Of a stretch of 64,000 nucleotides of DNA, positions 9,263 through 17,806 are shown in pieces. The notes below the pieces were generated by a model that was not told where the DNA came from, did no database searches, and saw only the letters and a program-made list of their open reading frames with translations. Position 1 is the first letter of the stretch; each line of letters starts with the position of its first letter. The DNA comes from Metapseudomonas resinovorans DSM 21078 (GTDB lineage Bacteria; Pseudomonadota; Gammaproteobacteria; Pseudomonadales; Pseudomonadaceae). Made by a program: the position numbers and the translations under genes. Location of the stretch: assembly GCF_000423545.1 (NCBI RefSeq), contig NZ_KE384031.1, positions 93,492 to 157,491 of the forward strand. The letters are read 5' to 3'.

Positions 9263-9711
9263 CAGCGCCCCTCCCGTACTTCGATGTAGTAGTGGGCAAT
9301 GCCCTGGGCGCGGGTCGAGAATTCCCGGTAGGCACCGACCGACTGCGGGTCGAGGTAGACCCGCTGCCATTGCGTCGGGCCCTCGACGGGCACCGGTAGG
9401 TCGTCGAAGAACTGCGTCCTGGCCTCGATCTGCAGCGGATGGTCAGTACGATTGCGAATCACCGCGAAGACTTCGAGGGTGCCGGTGGCAGTGCGCCGGG
9501 CGCCACTGTTCTCGATGGCGAGCTTGCCGGAACGGCGGTCCTGCAGGGCCTTGTCGAGAATGACTACGGTGTCGAGGTTGATCCCGGCGTTGGGCGCGCG
9601 CTCGTCGGCCACGCGAACGCCAGGCCTGGCGCCCTCGTTAGGGTCGACGGCACTGCAGCCACTCAGCGCCAGGGCGGCGCCGACCAACAGGCAAGTCAGT
9701 TTGGAGTTCAT
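9262..9711 (-). CDS. YcfL-like (DUF1425) lipoprotein
   Basis: A 149-residue lipoprotein with signal MNSKLTCLLVGAALALSGC (lipidated Cys19) and AAGGAAG upstream of the ATG. The mature part is a single immunoglobulin-like beta domain with strands LEVFAVIRNRTDHPLQIEAR, QFFD, WQRVYLDPQSVGAYREFS and AHYYIEVREG, as in YcfL/DUF1425 proteins. Genes of this family are known next to lpoB-type genes and COG3014 genes in gammaproteobacteria, and the same trio is present here. Molecular function unknown. Confidence 0.75.
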   Translation of the reverse strand: MNSKLTCLLVGAALALSGCSAVDPNEGARPGVRVADERAPNAGINLDTVVILDKALQDRRSGKLAIENSGARRTATGTLEVFAVIRNRTDHPLQIEARTQFFDDLPVPVEGPTQWQRVYLDPQSVGAYREFSTRAQGIAHYYIEVREGR

Positions 9712-9725
9712 TGGCTGATGCTTCC

Positions 9726-10886
9726 TTATCGGCTGTCCACGTCCGTCGCCCGGCGAGCGCGCACCCAGAGGATGCCCCGCCCCTTGTCGTCGACCTGAAT
9801 GCGGCGGGTCTGGGTGAGCTCGGGAATCACAGTCCCCGAGGCATCTAGGAATTCGAAGGTGAGTTCGCCGGGGGTCGTCGGCATGGGCAAGGTATAGAGA
9901 TGCACCTGGTCCGGCAGGTTGTTCCAGAAGCGGTTATCGGCGCGTCCCTTCATGTTGGTGGAGACCAGGGCTGCCACGCTGGCCACCAGCGCAACGCCGA
10001 CGGCTGCGCTGCCCGCGCTGCCGCTCTGGGCGGAAAGTTGGGGCGCGATCTGGGCGACGGCGCCGGCGGTGTTGGCAGCGACCCGTTCGCTGCCCTGCTT
10101 GAACTGGACCTTGCCTTCGAGGATGCCGTCGATGGGCCTGCCGCCACGGGTCGACGCCTGCCAGAAGATGTCCTCGGCTGGGCTCATGCGCACGACCTGC
10201 CCGTTGATCCGGATCTGAGCCCCTTGCTCGGTGAAGCGCTTTCCACGGCGATACACCAGCAGGTTGCCGCCCACGCCATCCTGCAGCTTGCGTGGCGCCT
10301 TTCCGGTCTCGGCGATGATGAGCAGCCTATGGTCGGCCCCGGGACGTGGAATTTCTGGCCTTAGCGACGCCAGTTCGGCATAGCGCTCCTCGGCCAGCGA
10401 AGTGGCGCCGAGCACCTGCGAAGACCAGGCCTCGAGAAACAGCAACAGTGCGAAGTCGGCACGATTCTGCGCCTCCTCAGCGAACGCGTCCTGCAACAGG
10501 CCGCTCTTGAAACTGGCTCTGGCGTTCTCGTAATCCCCGGCCTGCATGTCGAGCAGGCCGCGGTAATAGAACGCCATGGCGCGCTCATAAGGCTCGCCCT
10601 TGTAGTCCTTGCTCCCCTCGTTGCGCCACAGGCCACGGGCGGCGGCGGCTTGCGGCGAGTCCGCATAGACGGCGGTGACGCCCGTGAGGGCTTCATCGAA
10701 TAGTCGACCTGCGTCGTCATCACGTCCGAGGTCGAGCGCCAGCGTTGCCGCCTGCAGCTGGTTCAGGACCTGGTTGGCGGGAGCGTCGGTTTCGACCTTT
10801 TCCAAGGCCGCGGTGAGCGCTGGTGGCGCCGGAGCGGCAATGACCGCCGACGCCAGGAGCAGCAGCGGAGCTAGCAGTACGCGCAT
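9726..10886 (-). CDS. COG3014-type exported TPR protein
   Basis: About 386 residues. The ATG at 10886 is chosen because GAGG lies 9 nt upstream; an ATG at 10895 abuts that GAGG. Signal peptide MRVLLAPLLLLASAVIAAPAPP. Residues about 20-170 are helical TPR-like repeats (LDLGRDDDAGRLFDEAL; ERAMAFYYRGLLDMQAGDYENARASFKSGL). A Gly/Ala/Ser-rich hydrophobic stretch (about 285-315) and a beta-rich tail follow. The architecture and the neighbours (LpoB-like, YcfL-like) match the COG3014 family. A role as an envelope assembly partner is inferred. Confidence 0.75.
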   Translation of the reverse strand: MRVLLAPLLLLASAVIAAPAPPALTAALEKVETDAPANQVLNQLQAATLALDLGRDDDAGRLFDEALTGVTAVYADSPQAAAARGLWRNEGSKDYKGEPYERAMAFYYRGLLDMQAGDYENARASFKSGLLQDAFAEEAQNRADFALLLFLEAWSSQVLGATSLAEERYAELASLRPEIPRPGADHRLLIIAETGKAPRKLQDGVGGNLLVYRRGKRFTEQGAQIRINGQVVRMSPAEDIFWQASTRGGRPIDGILEGKVQFKQGSERVAANTAGAVAQIAPQLSAQSGSAGSAAVGVALVASVAALVSTNMKGRADNRFWNNLPDQVHLYTLPMPTTPGELTFEFLDASGTVIPELTQTRRIQVDDKGRGILWVRARRATDVDSR

Positions 10887-10914
10887 GGCACCCATCCTCT
10901 GGCGGGACTTTTCC

Positions 10915-11565
10915 TTAGCGGTAAATCACATCGTCTTGCGCGGTTTTCTTGAACTCGTAGATGCCGCCCCAGACGACGGTGCCATATTCGAGATCGATCA
11001 TTTCGAAAGTGATCTGCTGATAGCGCGAGGTGGTGCTGGTAGCGGTATCGACCGCGTCCAGGGAAGTGATCCGCCCCACCAGACGGAAGTCCGCGCCCGC
11101 CGTACCCTGGGTTTTGCGGATGGTGCCGCCATCGGTCACACCGGCGCGCTTGAGTTCGCGCTCGTTCTCGACCATTGCTGCGTACTGGCGGCCGACGAAG
11201 ACCATGCGACCTTGAGCGGCACGCTGCAGTTCGATGCGCAGACGATCGGTGATGGAGTTCTTGTTGATGCGCGAAGAACTTTCGTTGGTGAAGTACTCGG
11301 AGTCGATGATGATGCGTGGCGGCGGGTTGCGGCCGGCCAGGACCGGAGTGGCCAGCATGTCCCGCATCATCTTGTCCGTCACGCCGACGATATCCTGCGA
11401 CTCGATGCCAACGCCTTGGACGACGGTACTGCTGCTTCGGACATCTTCGTAGACCGTTTTCCGGCCCGAGGTGTTGTTCACTCCCGTGCTGGCGCAGCCG
11501 GCCAGCATAGTACCGGCAGCGGCTACCAGAACAAGCCGCGAAACATGGCTACGTACGACGTTCAT
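10915..11565 (-). CDS. LpoB-like lipoprotein (penicillin-binding protein activator family)
   Basis: A 216-residue lipoprotein. The ATG at 11565 begins MNVVRSHVSRLVLVAAAGTM with lipobox LAGC (Cys24); the longer ORF from 11667 adds a non-signal N-terminus. The mature part carries the LpoB/CsgG-like alpha/beta domain: ITDRLRIELQRAAQGRMVFVGR, DFRLVGRITSLDA, YQQITFEMIDLEYGTVVWGG. In enterobacteria LpoB stimulates the class A PBP1b from the outer membrane. Here the gene is the first of a five-gene minus-strand locus, so either a PBP activator or a component of another envelope machine is possible. Confidence 0.78.
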   Translation of the reverse strand: MNVVRSHVSRLVLVAAAGTMLAGCASTGVNNTSGRKTVYEDVRSSSTVVQGVGIESQDIVGVTDKMMRDMLATPVLAGRNPPPRIIIDSEYFTNESSSRINKNSITDRLRIELQRAAQGRMVFVGRQYAAMVENERELKRAGVTDGGTIRKTQGTAGADFRLVGRITSLDAVDTATSTTSRYQQITFEMIDLEYGTVVWGGIYEFKKTAQDDVIYR

Positions 11566-11932
11566 CCCTGGTTGTTTTCTTACCATCTGTGGCGGGCTCT
11601 GACGTGATGATATGTGGGAGTTTCTGATGTATCGAATTCTGAGGGCGAAGATTAGCCTTGATGTCAATGCAATGGCAATGTGCTACAGAATCGAAAACAA
11701 ACCGGGGCTACGTTGCTCGTTCTTCACCGCGAACCCATGAATTGCCGTGATGGCAAAAGCGAAGACTGGCAGGTCAGGAAGCGCCGCATTCGGAATAACG
11801 AGGCGCATGCACAGGTCGAGACTGATCGGCTCGAGCAACTGACGTCTTGATCCGTTACCGGAACATCAATCCGTACTAACAGTGACCTGGTCTCTAACGG
11901 CCTCAGTTCCTTCGCATCCGGCTCCAGATTGA

Positions 11933-12127
11933 GAGAAGTGCTTGCTCCGCAGCCTGAAGTCGGAGTGGACGCCAGCGACTGGTTACCTGACTGGTCGGGA
12001 GGCCCAGCGGGACATCAGTCATTACCTGATGCACCGCTACAACCGGATCAGGCCGCATCAATTCAACAACGGGTTGTCACCTGCAGTGGCCGAAGAAAAA
12101 CTTAACCCACTGTCCCGGATGGATTGA
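11933..12127 (+). pseudogene. IS3-family transposase (OrfB) C-terminal remnant
   Basis: About 64 codons of an integrase-core C-terminus: CLLRSLKSEWTP, YLMHRYNRIRPHQFNNGLS, then AVAEEKLNPLS. This is typical of the end of IS3-group OrfB. An in-frame TGA lies immediately upstream at 11930, and no DDE catalytic Asp residues or terminal inverted repeats are visible in the flanks. It is a decayed fragment between the lipoprotein locus and the 3' end of the type II secretion operon. The 367 bases from 11566 to 11932 hold no other recognisable gene. Confidence 0.8.
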
Positions 12128-12249
12128 CCACTACCGATTTTAACGCAGCACCACGCGCGAAGCCCGCAGCCACTTTTCGCACCGAGCCTAATAAGACTTG
12201 CGAAATCTGATATCCAACGGAGCGGCGTGTCCGCCGTGCTAAAGGGCCG

Positions 12250-14526
12250 TCAGTCCAACCCGCACTGTCCTGCCCTTCCGGAGCATGCAAGCGATCGATC
12301 TAGCATTGCGCGCAGCTTGGCGGTGACTTCCTTAGCGTCTTCGTCGCTTTCCAGCACATATGGCTGGATCAGCAGGATGACCTCTTCGCGGCTTTTGACG
12401 ACCTCCTGGTTACCGAAGAGCGCTCCCAACCAAGGTATATCCTTAAGCAAAGGCACGCCGGTACTGGCGTCCGTGACGTTGTCCCGGATCAATCCGCCCA
12501 TCAGCACGGAACCACCGCTCTTCAGGGTCAAGGCCGTCTCCAGGGAAGTCCGAGTAATAGTCGGGGCCGCTAGGCTGCTCCCTTTCCCCTCGCCGCCACT
12601 TCCACCACTGTCGCTCAGCTCCTGGCTCACGGTGAGATCGACTCGATTGTTGGAATAGACCACCGGTGCGACGTTCAGAATGGTACCCGTGGAGCGATAA
12701 GCGATCTCGTTGCGTAAGTTGGTGGTTCCGCCGGTCGTACTATCATCGTTGATCTGTGCAGTGGGCACAGGAATATCGCTACCCACGTTGATATTGGCCT
12801 GTTCACCACTCTTGACCAATATGCGCGGGGTAGCTAGCACCCGGACACGCTGATCCTTGGCCATGGCGGAAATGGTCGCCATATTGCCCCCTGCAGTGTT
12901 GACCACGTAGTTGAATCCCCCGCCCCCCATGGTGCCGCTCAGCTTGGCATTGCTGAAGTCTCCGTTCAGGATCTTCCACTCCATCCCCAAGGACTTTGCA
13001 TCACTGAGATTCACGCTCGCGATCGTGACTTCGATGAGTACCTGACGCGCAGGCTTGTCCATCTGACGGATAAGCCCCTGCATCTGCTGCCAAGTCCTGG
13101 CTGAGCCCCGGAACAGTATGGCGTTTCGGTTCTCGTCCTCCACTATCGTCCCACTGCCGGTGATGTCCGACGCCAGACTACCCAGCAAGCGGTCCTGCCC
13201 TCCCCCCATAAGAGCGGCAGCTCCGGCAGCCTGCAGCAAGGGAGAAACGGGAGCCTTAGCTCCTTCCTCGCTTGGTTTCCGGCCGCCGGTGGCCATCCCC
13301 GCGCGCGCTGAAGCACTGTTTCTCAGTCCGGACGTGATGCCGTAGGCCCCCTCCCCAGCAAGCCCAGATATCAGCGACCTCAGCGATCGGGCGAGCTCCG
13401 TGACCCGTGTATTGCGTGCTTCGTAATAGAACAACCCTTCTTTTTCGCTTCCTTCGCCCTGCCCTACGACCGCCGCGGCAACGGGAACTCGATCCACCTG
13501 CTGCGCCCACTCACGCACCAGACCAAGAAGGCTCTCGTCATTGGCAAAAACGATGAGACCGTTGGAGCTGTCCAGCGGCACAAGGACAATGGTGCCGGAG
13601 GCTTGACCAATACTCACGCTGTAACCCTGAGCCGAAATCAGAGTCTTGAGTTGCTCAGCCATGTCAGCAGCAGTTACGAACGCCGGATCAACCCTCAGGC
13701 TATGACGACCACGCATGAAGGGCTGATCGAGCAGGCGAACCGCTTCAGAGGCCTGCCGAACGATGGACGACATGCCCTTCAGCATCAATCCGCTTCGCGC
13801 CGCGTCAGCCGACACACTGAGCCCAGACTTTTCATAGGCACTGTTGAGCCAGGGAATGACGTCCCGCGTATCGACATTTTTCAGGGGCATGAACTGGAAC
13901 ACGGGTCGATATGCGATGGGCACCTCCGGCCGGGCATCCCCGCTAATCAGGATCGGTGGTTCGTCGGGACTCAACCCAACCTGTTTAATCTGGAATCGAA
14001 ACACATCGCCCTGCCGAACGATCTCGACGCCATAGTTAGCCAGGATCTGCCTAGCCACTTCATAGACCATCTGCGGGGTTTGGGGTTGCTCCAGCCGGAC
14101 CGTGACCCGATCAACCTTGCCCTTCAGGGCGCTTTCGATCTCGAATGGCAATTCGAGGATATTGCCGAACACCTCGTTTATGAATGCCGGCAACTGGATA
14201 TCCTCAATGTTGAGCCGGATATCGGCGGTCTTGTCATCAAGCACAACCTTGTCACCACGATCTACGATGCCCACGCGCTCCACCGCTAAACCGCTGGGCG
14301 TCCGGCTGAAATGGGTCTCCAACTGAGCTGTCGCGACCTGTTTATCATCGCTCTCGGTAGTGGCGCTGGCGCCTGGCTCCTCATCGCCACGAGCACTCTC
14401 AACCTCCAGCAAGGGGTGAGGAATCTGCATGGGAGTGGTGCTGCAACCCGCTGATAGAGCCAGGCATGTTGCGATGAACAATGGACCGCACGAGAATCGC
14501 TCGGTGGGGTTATTGCTGTGGTGCAT
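12250..14526 (-). CDS. gspD: Type II secretion secretin GspD (liposecretin)
   Basis: About 758 residues; the outer-membrane channel of the type II system. The ATG at 14526 with AGGGAA upstream is preferred to a TTG at 14541. The signal peptide ends in lipobox LSAGC (Cys28), so the secretin is probably a lipoprotein, as in XpsD and HxcQ. The N0 domain is near residues 95-170 (DIRLNIEDIQLPAFINEVFG), followed by N1-N3 repeats (MPLKNVDTRDVIPWL; YYEARNTRVTELARSL). The secretin core covers about 520-740, with VLIEVTIASVNLSDA and SGGSVLMGGLIRDN. It is the last gene of the operon; the upstream gene overlaps it by 17 bp. Confidence 0.95.
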   Translation of the reverse strand: MHHSNNPTERFSCGPLFIATCLALSAGCSTTPMQIPHPLLEVESARGDEEPGASATTESDDKQVATAQLETHFSRTPSGLAVERVGIVDRGDKVVLDDKTADIRLNIEDIQLPAFINEVFGNILELPFEIESALKGKVDRVTVRLEQPQTPQMVYEVARQILANYGVEIVRQGDVFRFQIKQVGLSPDEPPILISGDARPEVPIAYRPVFQFMPLKNVDTRDVIPWLNSAYEKSGLSVSADAARSGLMLKGMSSIVRQASEAVRLLDQPFMRGRHSLRVDPAFVTAADMAEQLKTLISAQGYSVSIGQASGTIVLVPLDSSNGLIVFANDESLLGLVREWAQQVDRVPVAAAVVGQGEGSEKEGLFYYEARNTRVTELARSLRSLISGLAGEGAYGITSGLRNSASARAGMATGGRKPSEEGAKAPVSPLLQAAGAAALMGGGQDRLLGSLASDITGSGTIVEDENRNAILFRGSARTWQQMQGLIRQMDKPARQVLIEVTIASVNLSDAKSLGMEWKILNGDFSNAKLSGTMGGGGFNYVVNTAGGNMATISAMAKDQRVRVLATPRILVKSGEQANINVGSDIPVPTAQINDDSTTGGTTNLRNEIAYRSTGTILNVAPVVYSNNRVDLTVSQELSDSGGSGGEGKGSSLAAPTITRTSLETALTLKSGGSVLMGGLIRDNVTDASTGVPLLKDIPWLGALFGNQEVVKSREEVILLIQPYVLESDEDAKEVTAKLRAMLDRSLACSGRAGQCGLD

Positions 14527-15004
14527 ATAGTTCCCTGTCAAAACCTTGAATCTCGCCGTCTTCGGCGAGAGAGAATCGAATACCTTGCGTCGAGATCAGC
14601 TCCAGACGCTCACCTCCCGGCAAGATGGCGCCCCGGGAAAATCGCAAAGGCGGCGTAGTAGCGCCCTTTGAAATCAGCGCGAAGGTCCCTTGGTGATCCC
14701 GAACGATGCCGTGAAAACGCCAGGCAACTTCAACCCTGGCAACGCCGTCCTCTCCTGTCGAAACCCGCTTTTCTTTGTCGCGAGTTTCCGATGACGAACG
14801 CTCGCCCCCCCACCACAGCATCTCGGCCAATCGCTTGGCCCCAGCCGGATCGACAGAATGAGGTTGGAGGCTCACAGGCACCCAGTCATCCTGGTTCGAG
14901 ATGCTCGCACCGGGGGGTTCCGTATCAGGTGCGATCAACCATCCGAAAGAAACAGTGAGTGCGGGGAACAGCAGGTACCAGCGCAGGGTTGATTGGTGGT
15001 CCAT
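14510..15004 (-). CDS. Type II secretion protein C/N (GspC-like, HR domain only)
   Basis: About 164 residues from an ATG at 15004; an ATG at 15061 would add 19 residues and neither has a strong ribosome site. One N-terminal membrane helix (LRWYLLFPALTVSFGWLIA), a linker, then a periplasmic homology-region domain: VAWRFHGIVRDHQGTFALISKG...LELISTQGIRFSLAEDGEIQGF. This matches the HR domain by which GspC contacts the secretin. No PDZ or coiled-coil domain follows, so it is shorter than canonical GspC and sits where xpsN sits in Xanthomonas. It probably links inner-membrane platform and secretin. Confidence 0.75.
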   Translation of the reverse strand: MDHQSTLRWYLLFPALTVSFGWLIAPDTEPPGASISNQDDWVPVSLQPHSVDPAGAKRLAEMLWWGGERSSSETRDKEKRVSTGEDGVARVEVAWRFHGIVRDHQGTFALISKGATTPPLRFSRGAILPGGERLELISTQGIRFSLAEDGEIQGFDRELYAPQQ

Positions 15005-15136
15005 GAATGTCACGCGAGTCGGGCAATGGGATGCGGGCGCAAAGGCGAAGAAGTCTCGCATTTGCGGCCACCGCCAAACGCCGAGTTAGTGGTAGGAAAC
15101 GTCCCAACCTTTCCCACTCATTTGGACCATGCGCCG

Positions 15137-15736
15137 CTATAGCGCAGCCTGGGACGGCTGAAGGAACAGAAAAGAGAGCTGGAGGTTAATCGCAGGAGAT
15201 ATCTGGTTGTTAAGCTCGAGGTAGTCCACCACGATTTGCCGTGGCTCTCCCTCGATCGCATGTAGCAGCCGGCTGAACGATTCGGGGTGAAACACACCCC
15301 GAACCTCAGCCTCGATGCGTGCTACGGAGTCCTCGCGATCAAATCCCGTCGGTGCCAGAACAGTAATCTTCGCGTCATCCACGCCAGCCATCGTGACCTG
15401 ATCGTCCAACCAGGCCTGAACATCCGCGCGCGCCTGAGATGCATTGGTGGACAACCAGAATCGCTCGCGCACGCGAAGCAAGACATCATCCGCCTGCTTC
15501 GAACGTTCCGGCCACGACGTCTGACGGGAAATCGCTTGCAGCTTGAGCCAATCCTTAGCCAACCTCCGATAGTGTTCCTCACGTTCGACACGCCAATCCT
15601 GGCAAAGCAGAATCAGATGCACGACTAACAGCATTACTGCCAACCAAAGCGACATTCGCAGGGGGAGACTTTCCTGATACTGCCGTCGGAGCTGATTCCA
15701 GTGAGCGCGGAAGGGAATTCGGTTGTTCAACATCAT
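15137..15736 (-). CDS. gspM: Type II secretion inner-membrane protein GspM
   Basis: A 199-residue bitopic protein. A short cytoplasmic arm precedes a membrane helix (MSLWLAVMLLVVHLILLC, about residues 28-45), then a periplasmic helix and a ferredoxin-like fold near the C-terminus (ARIEAEVRGVFHPESFSRLLHAIEGE...VVDYLELN). GspM partners GspL in the assembly platform. The start overlaps the gspL stop by 4 bp. An intergenic gap of 75-132 bp separates it from the C/N-like gene, the largest gap between the gspL and gspD genes. Confidence 0.85.
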   Translation of the reverse strand: MMLNNRIPFRAHWNQLRRQYQESLPLRMSLWLAVMLLVVHLILLCQDWRVEREEHYRRLAKDWLKLQAISRQTSWPERSKQADDVLLRVRERFWLSTNASQARADVQAWLDDQVTMAGVDDAKITVLAPTGFDREDSVARIEAEVRGVFHPESFSRLLHAIEGEPRQIVVDYLELNNQISPAINLQLSFLFLQPSQAAL

Positions 15737-16836
15737 CCTTCCCCTCCTGTGTGCGACAAGCTCAGGCTCAGTATTACTCCCCCATCACGCGGCACAGGCT
15801 CCACTCGCACATTCTCGAAGTTTCCGGCCTCCATGAAGCGATTGACATAGAAGCGAGGATCAACCTTGCGGGTGTCCAGTTGGAGCTCCAGCTCTTGCCC
15901 TCCAAAGCGCCAAGCGAGCAAGCGGCTATCGCGGTCCAACAGTGCGGCAACCTGGCTGAGCAATTTGCTTTGTGACGTGGCCCGCGAGGCTTGAACCAGA
16001 TTGACACTTGTTTCATTGGCCCTGAGCGCTGTACTGCGAGCTATTAACACAGGCTCGACCTGACGGCTCAACTCATCGTACTGGGCCTGCAAGGCGCGCC
16101 CTGCCCACCACCAGGAAAATCCGATTCCCATGTTCAGTCCTCCCCCCAGCGCCAAGGAAGCCGCCAATACATGCGGAAGCCACCGTTCCCAGTGAGATGA
16201 AGCACCGACGACTGCGGAATTGGCCCATGGGCGATTGAGCGAAGAGATACAAGTAGCCTCGACAGCAAAAGACACCTCTACTCCTGTCAATCCTCGCAGC
16301 AGTGGGAGGTACTTCTCGGGGTCAGGCAACATGGGAAAACAATGACTCATGACCAAGGTATTTCCTTGCCACACCTGCAGATCCACTCCCGATCCGAGTC
16401 GCACCATACGTACCGTCGCCCCCTCGGACTTGGGTAGCGCCTGGAGCAACGGTTCAGGAATGCAGCGATAACGCTTCGGCGCATCGCTCAGGGTCGCAGC
16501 CGCTTCCTCACGTTCGCGCTCATCCCACGACCACACCATCGCTCGCCCGCCTCGCCAGACCACATAATGTCCGGCATGGCGGAATGGAGAGACTGATAAG
16601 AGCTTCAACGCCAGCGCCCGGGGACGATCGGATCGAGGAACATGTTCAAGGTCCAAGCAATGGAAGATGCACAGGGAGCGATCAATGACCCATTGCACCG
16701 GCCAGCCACTAAACACACCTACACTACGACGCGTCCACTTCAGCGCGACTTGCCCGTCCTCACCACGGGCCTGCCATAAGCGGGGCGGAGAGAATTCCGG
16801 GAACGTCTCCAGACGCATGGATCGAGTCAGCTTCAT
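15733..16836 (-). CDS. gspL: Type II secretion inner-membrane protein GspL
   Basis: A 367-residue bitopic protein. The N-terminal cytoplasmic part (about 1-215) has the degenerate actin-like fold that binds GspE. A membrane helix follows (LPHVLAASLALGGGLNMGIGFSWWW, about 218-242), then a periplasmic ferredoxin-like domain ending ENVRVEPVPRDGGVILSLSL. The ATG at 16836 lies 77 bp inside the end of gspK; an ATG at 16818 would cut the overlap to 59 bp. Such a long overlap is unusual in this operon, where most neighbours share 4-17 bp. Confidence 0.87.
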   Translation of the reverse strand: MKLTRSMRLETFPEFSPPRLWQARGEDGQVALKWTRRSVGVFSGWPVQWVIDRSLCIFHCLDLEHVPRSDRPRALALKLLSVSPFRHAGHYVVWRGGRAMVWSWDEREREEAAATLSDAPKRYRCIPEPLLQALPKSEGATVRMVRLGSGVDLQVWQGNTLVMSHCFPMLPDPEKYLPLLRGLTGVEVSFAVEATCISSLNRPWANSAVVGASSHWERWLPHVLAASLALGGGLNMGIGFSWWWAGRALQAQYDELSRQVEPVLIARSTALRANETSVNLVQASRATSQSKLLSQVAALLDRDSRLLAWRFGGQELELQLDTRKVDPRFYVNRFMEAGNFENVRVEPVPRDGGVILSLSLSHTGGEG

Positions 16837-17806
16837 TTCGCTTCACGGACCTTTTCAGTTGGAGCTGCCAAGGTGGCAGCATTCGATGGTCGGAGCTGAA
16901 GCTGACTTCGTACTCCGTCGCTCGCTCCACTCCAGTGGGATGCAAACGGATCGACAGCGTGGAGCTAGCGAGGCGGGTCCAGCCATCGTCGGGAACAAGG
17001 TTTGCGTGTGCACCCAACAGGGCACGCAAATCGGTGGACCGTGCGAGTGACTGCTGCTCGCGAGCCGCCACTAGTCGACTTACTTGCTCCACCGGCAAGC
17101 CCCATGCCAGATTCAAGACACGAGGATCTGCAGTATTGATGTTCAACGGCGTCGCGCTGGTCGTCACCAACTCGGTCCAGTCGGCATTCAGCAAGTGCTC
17201 CTCCCAGGGCTGCCAGCGATCGAGAAGGAAAACCTCCAACACCGAACGTGGAGTGCGACGCGAGTCTTGGCTGCCGCCCCTCCAGGTGGCGCGACCACCG
17301 GCGCTACCCAGGCGCGGAGCCCCCTCTGGCATGAGGTAGTCGGACCACTGCGCCAACATGGCCGGTACCTCTTCCGGCGTTACGCCCAGGCCGAGCAGCA
17401 GGTTACCTAAAAGACGAGGATCCACAGCTGAGAGGCTGAGCCGTGCTGCATCATCCGTCAGCCCCAGGCACCAGCCGTTTGCCATGCAAAGTGGACGGCC
17501 ATCCAAAGGCAGCTCACCGCCCACCGGCATGACCGACGAATCCAGCTGCGGAACCTGGGCTACCCCGTCACTCGGAATCGTCAGCCCGGCGATGGTGTAC
17601 CCCTGTGTCGCGATCAGCCACTGCACGCGCGCCAACAATGTACTTTCCTCGATCTCCCTCAACATGGCCGCACGCCGGTTCTCCATAACGTTCACGGAGC
17701 GCTCGACCCAGAGCACGGCTGCTGCTGCCAGTAAAGTCATGACGGCCAGGAACCAGACCACGCCGACCAGCACGAAACCACGACTGCGATGTTGTTCAGT
17801 GCTCAT
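16760..17806 (-). CDS. gspK: Type II secretion minor pseudopilin GspK
   Basis: About 348 residues from the ATG at 17806. The leader ends RSRGF with the cleavage-site Gly, followed by VLVGVVWFLAVMTLLAAAAVLWV. Glu at +5 is replaced by Gly, as is usual for GspK, which forms the pilus tip. The large soluble alpha domain contains the NINTADPRVLNLAWGLP helix-hairpin-helix segment typical of the family. The start overlaps gspJ by 11 bp and the 3' end runs 77 bp into gspL. The last 25 residues (from about KRNEAD) are probably not conserved. Confidence 0.88.
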   Translation of the reverse strand: MSTEQHRSRGFVLVGVVWFLAVMTLLAAAAVLWVERSVNVMENRRAAMLREIEESTLLARVQWLIATQGYTIAGLTIPSDGVAQVPQLDSSVMPVGGELPLDGRPLCMANGWCLGLTDDAARLSLSAVDPRLLGNLLLGLGVTPEEVPAMLAQWSDYLMPEGAPRLGSAGGRATWRGGSQDSRRTPRSVLEVFLLDRWQPWEEHLLNADWTELVTTSATPLNINTADPRVLNLAWGLPVEQVSRLVAAREQQSLARSTDLRALLGAHANLVPDDGWTRLASSTLSIRLHPTGVERATEYEVSFSSDHRMLPPWQLQLKRSVKRNEADSIHASGDVPGILSAPLMAGPW

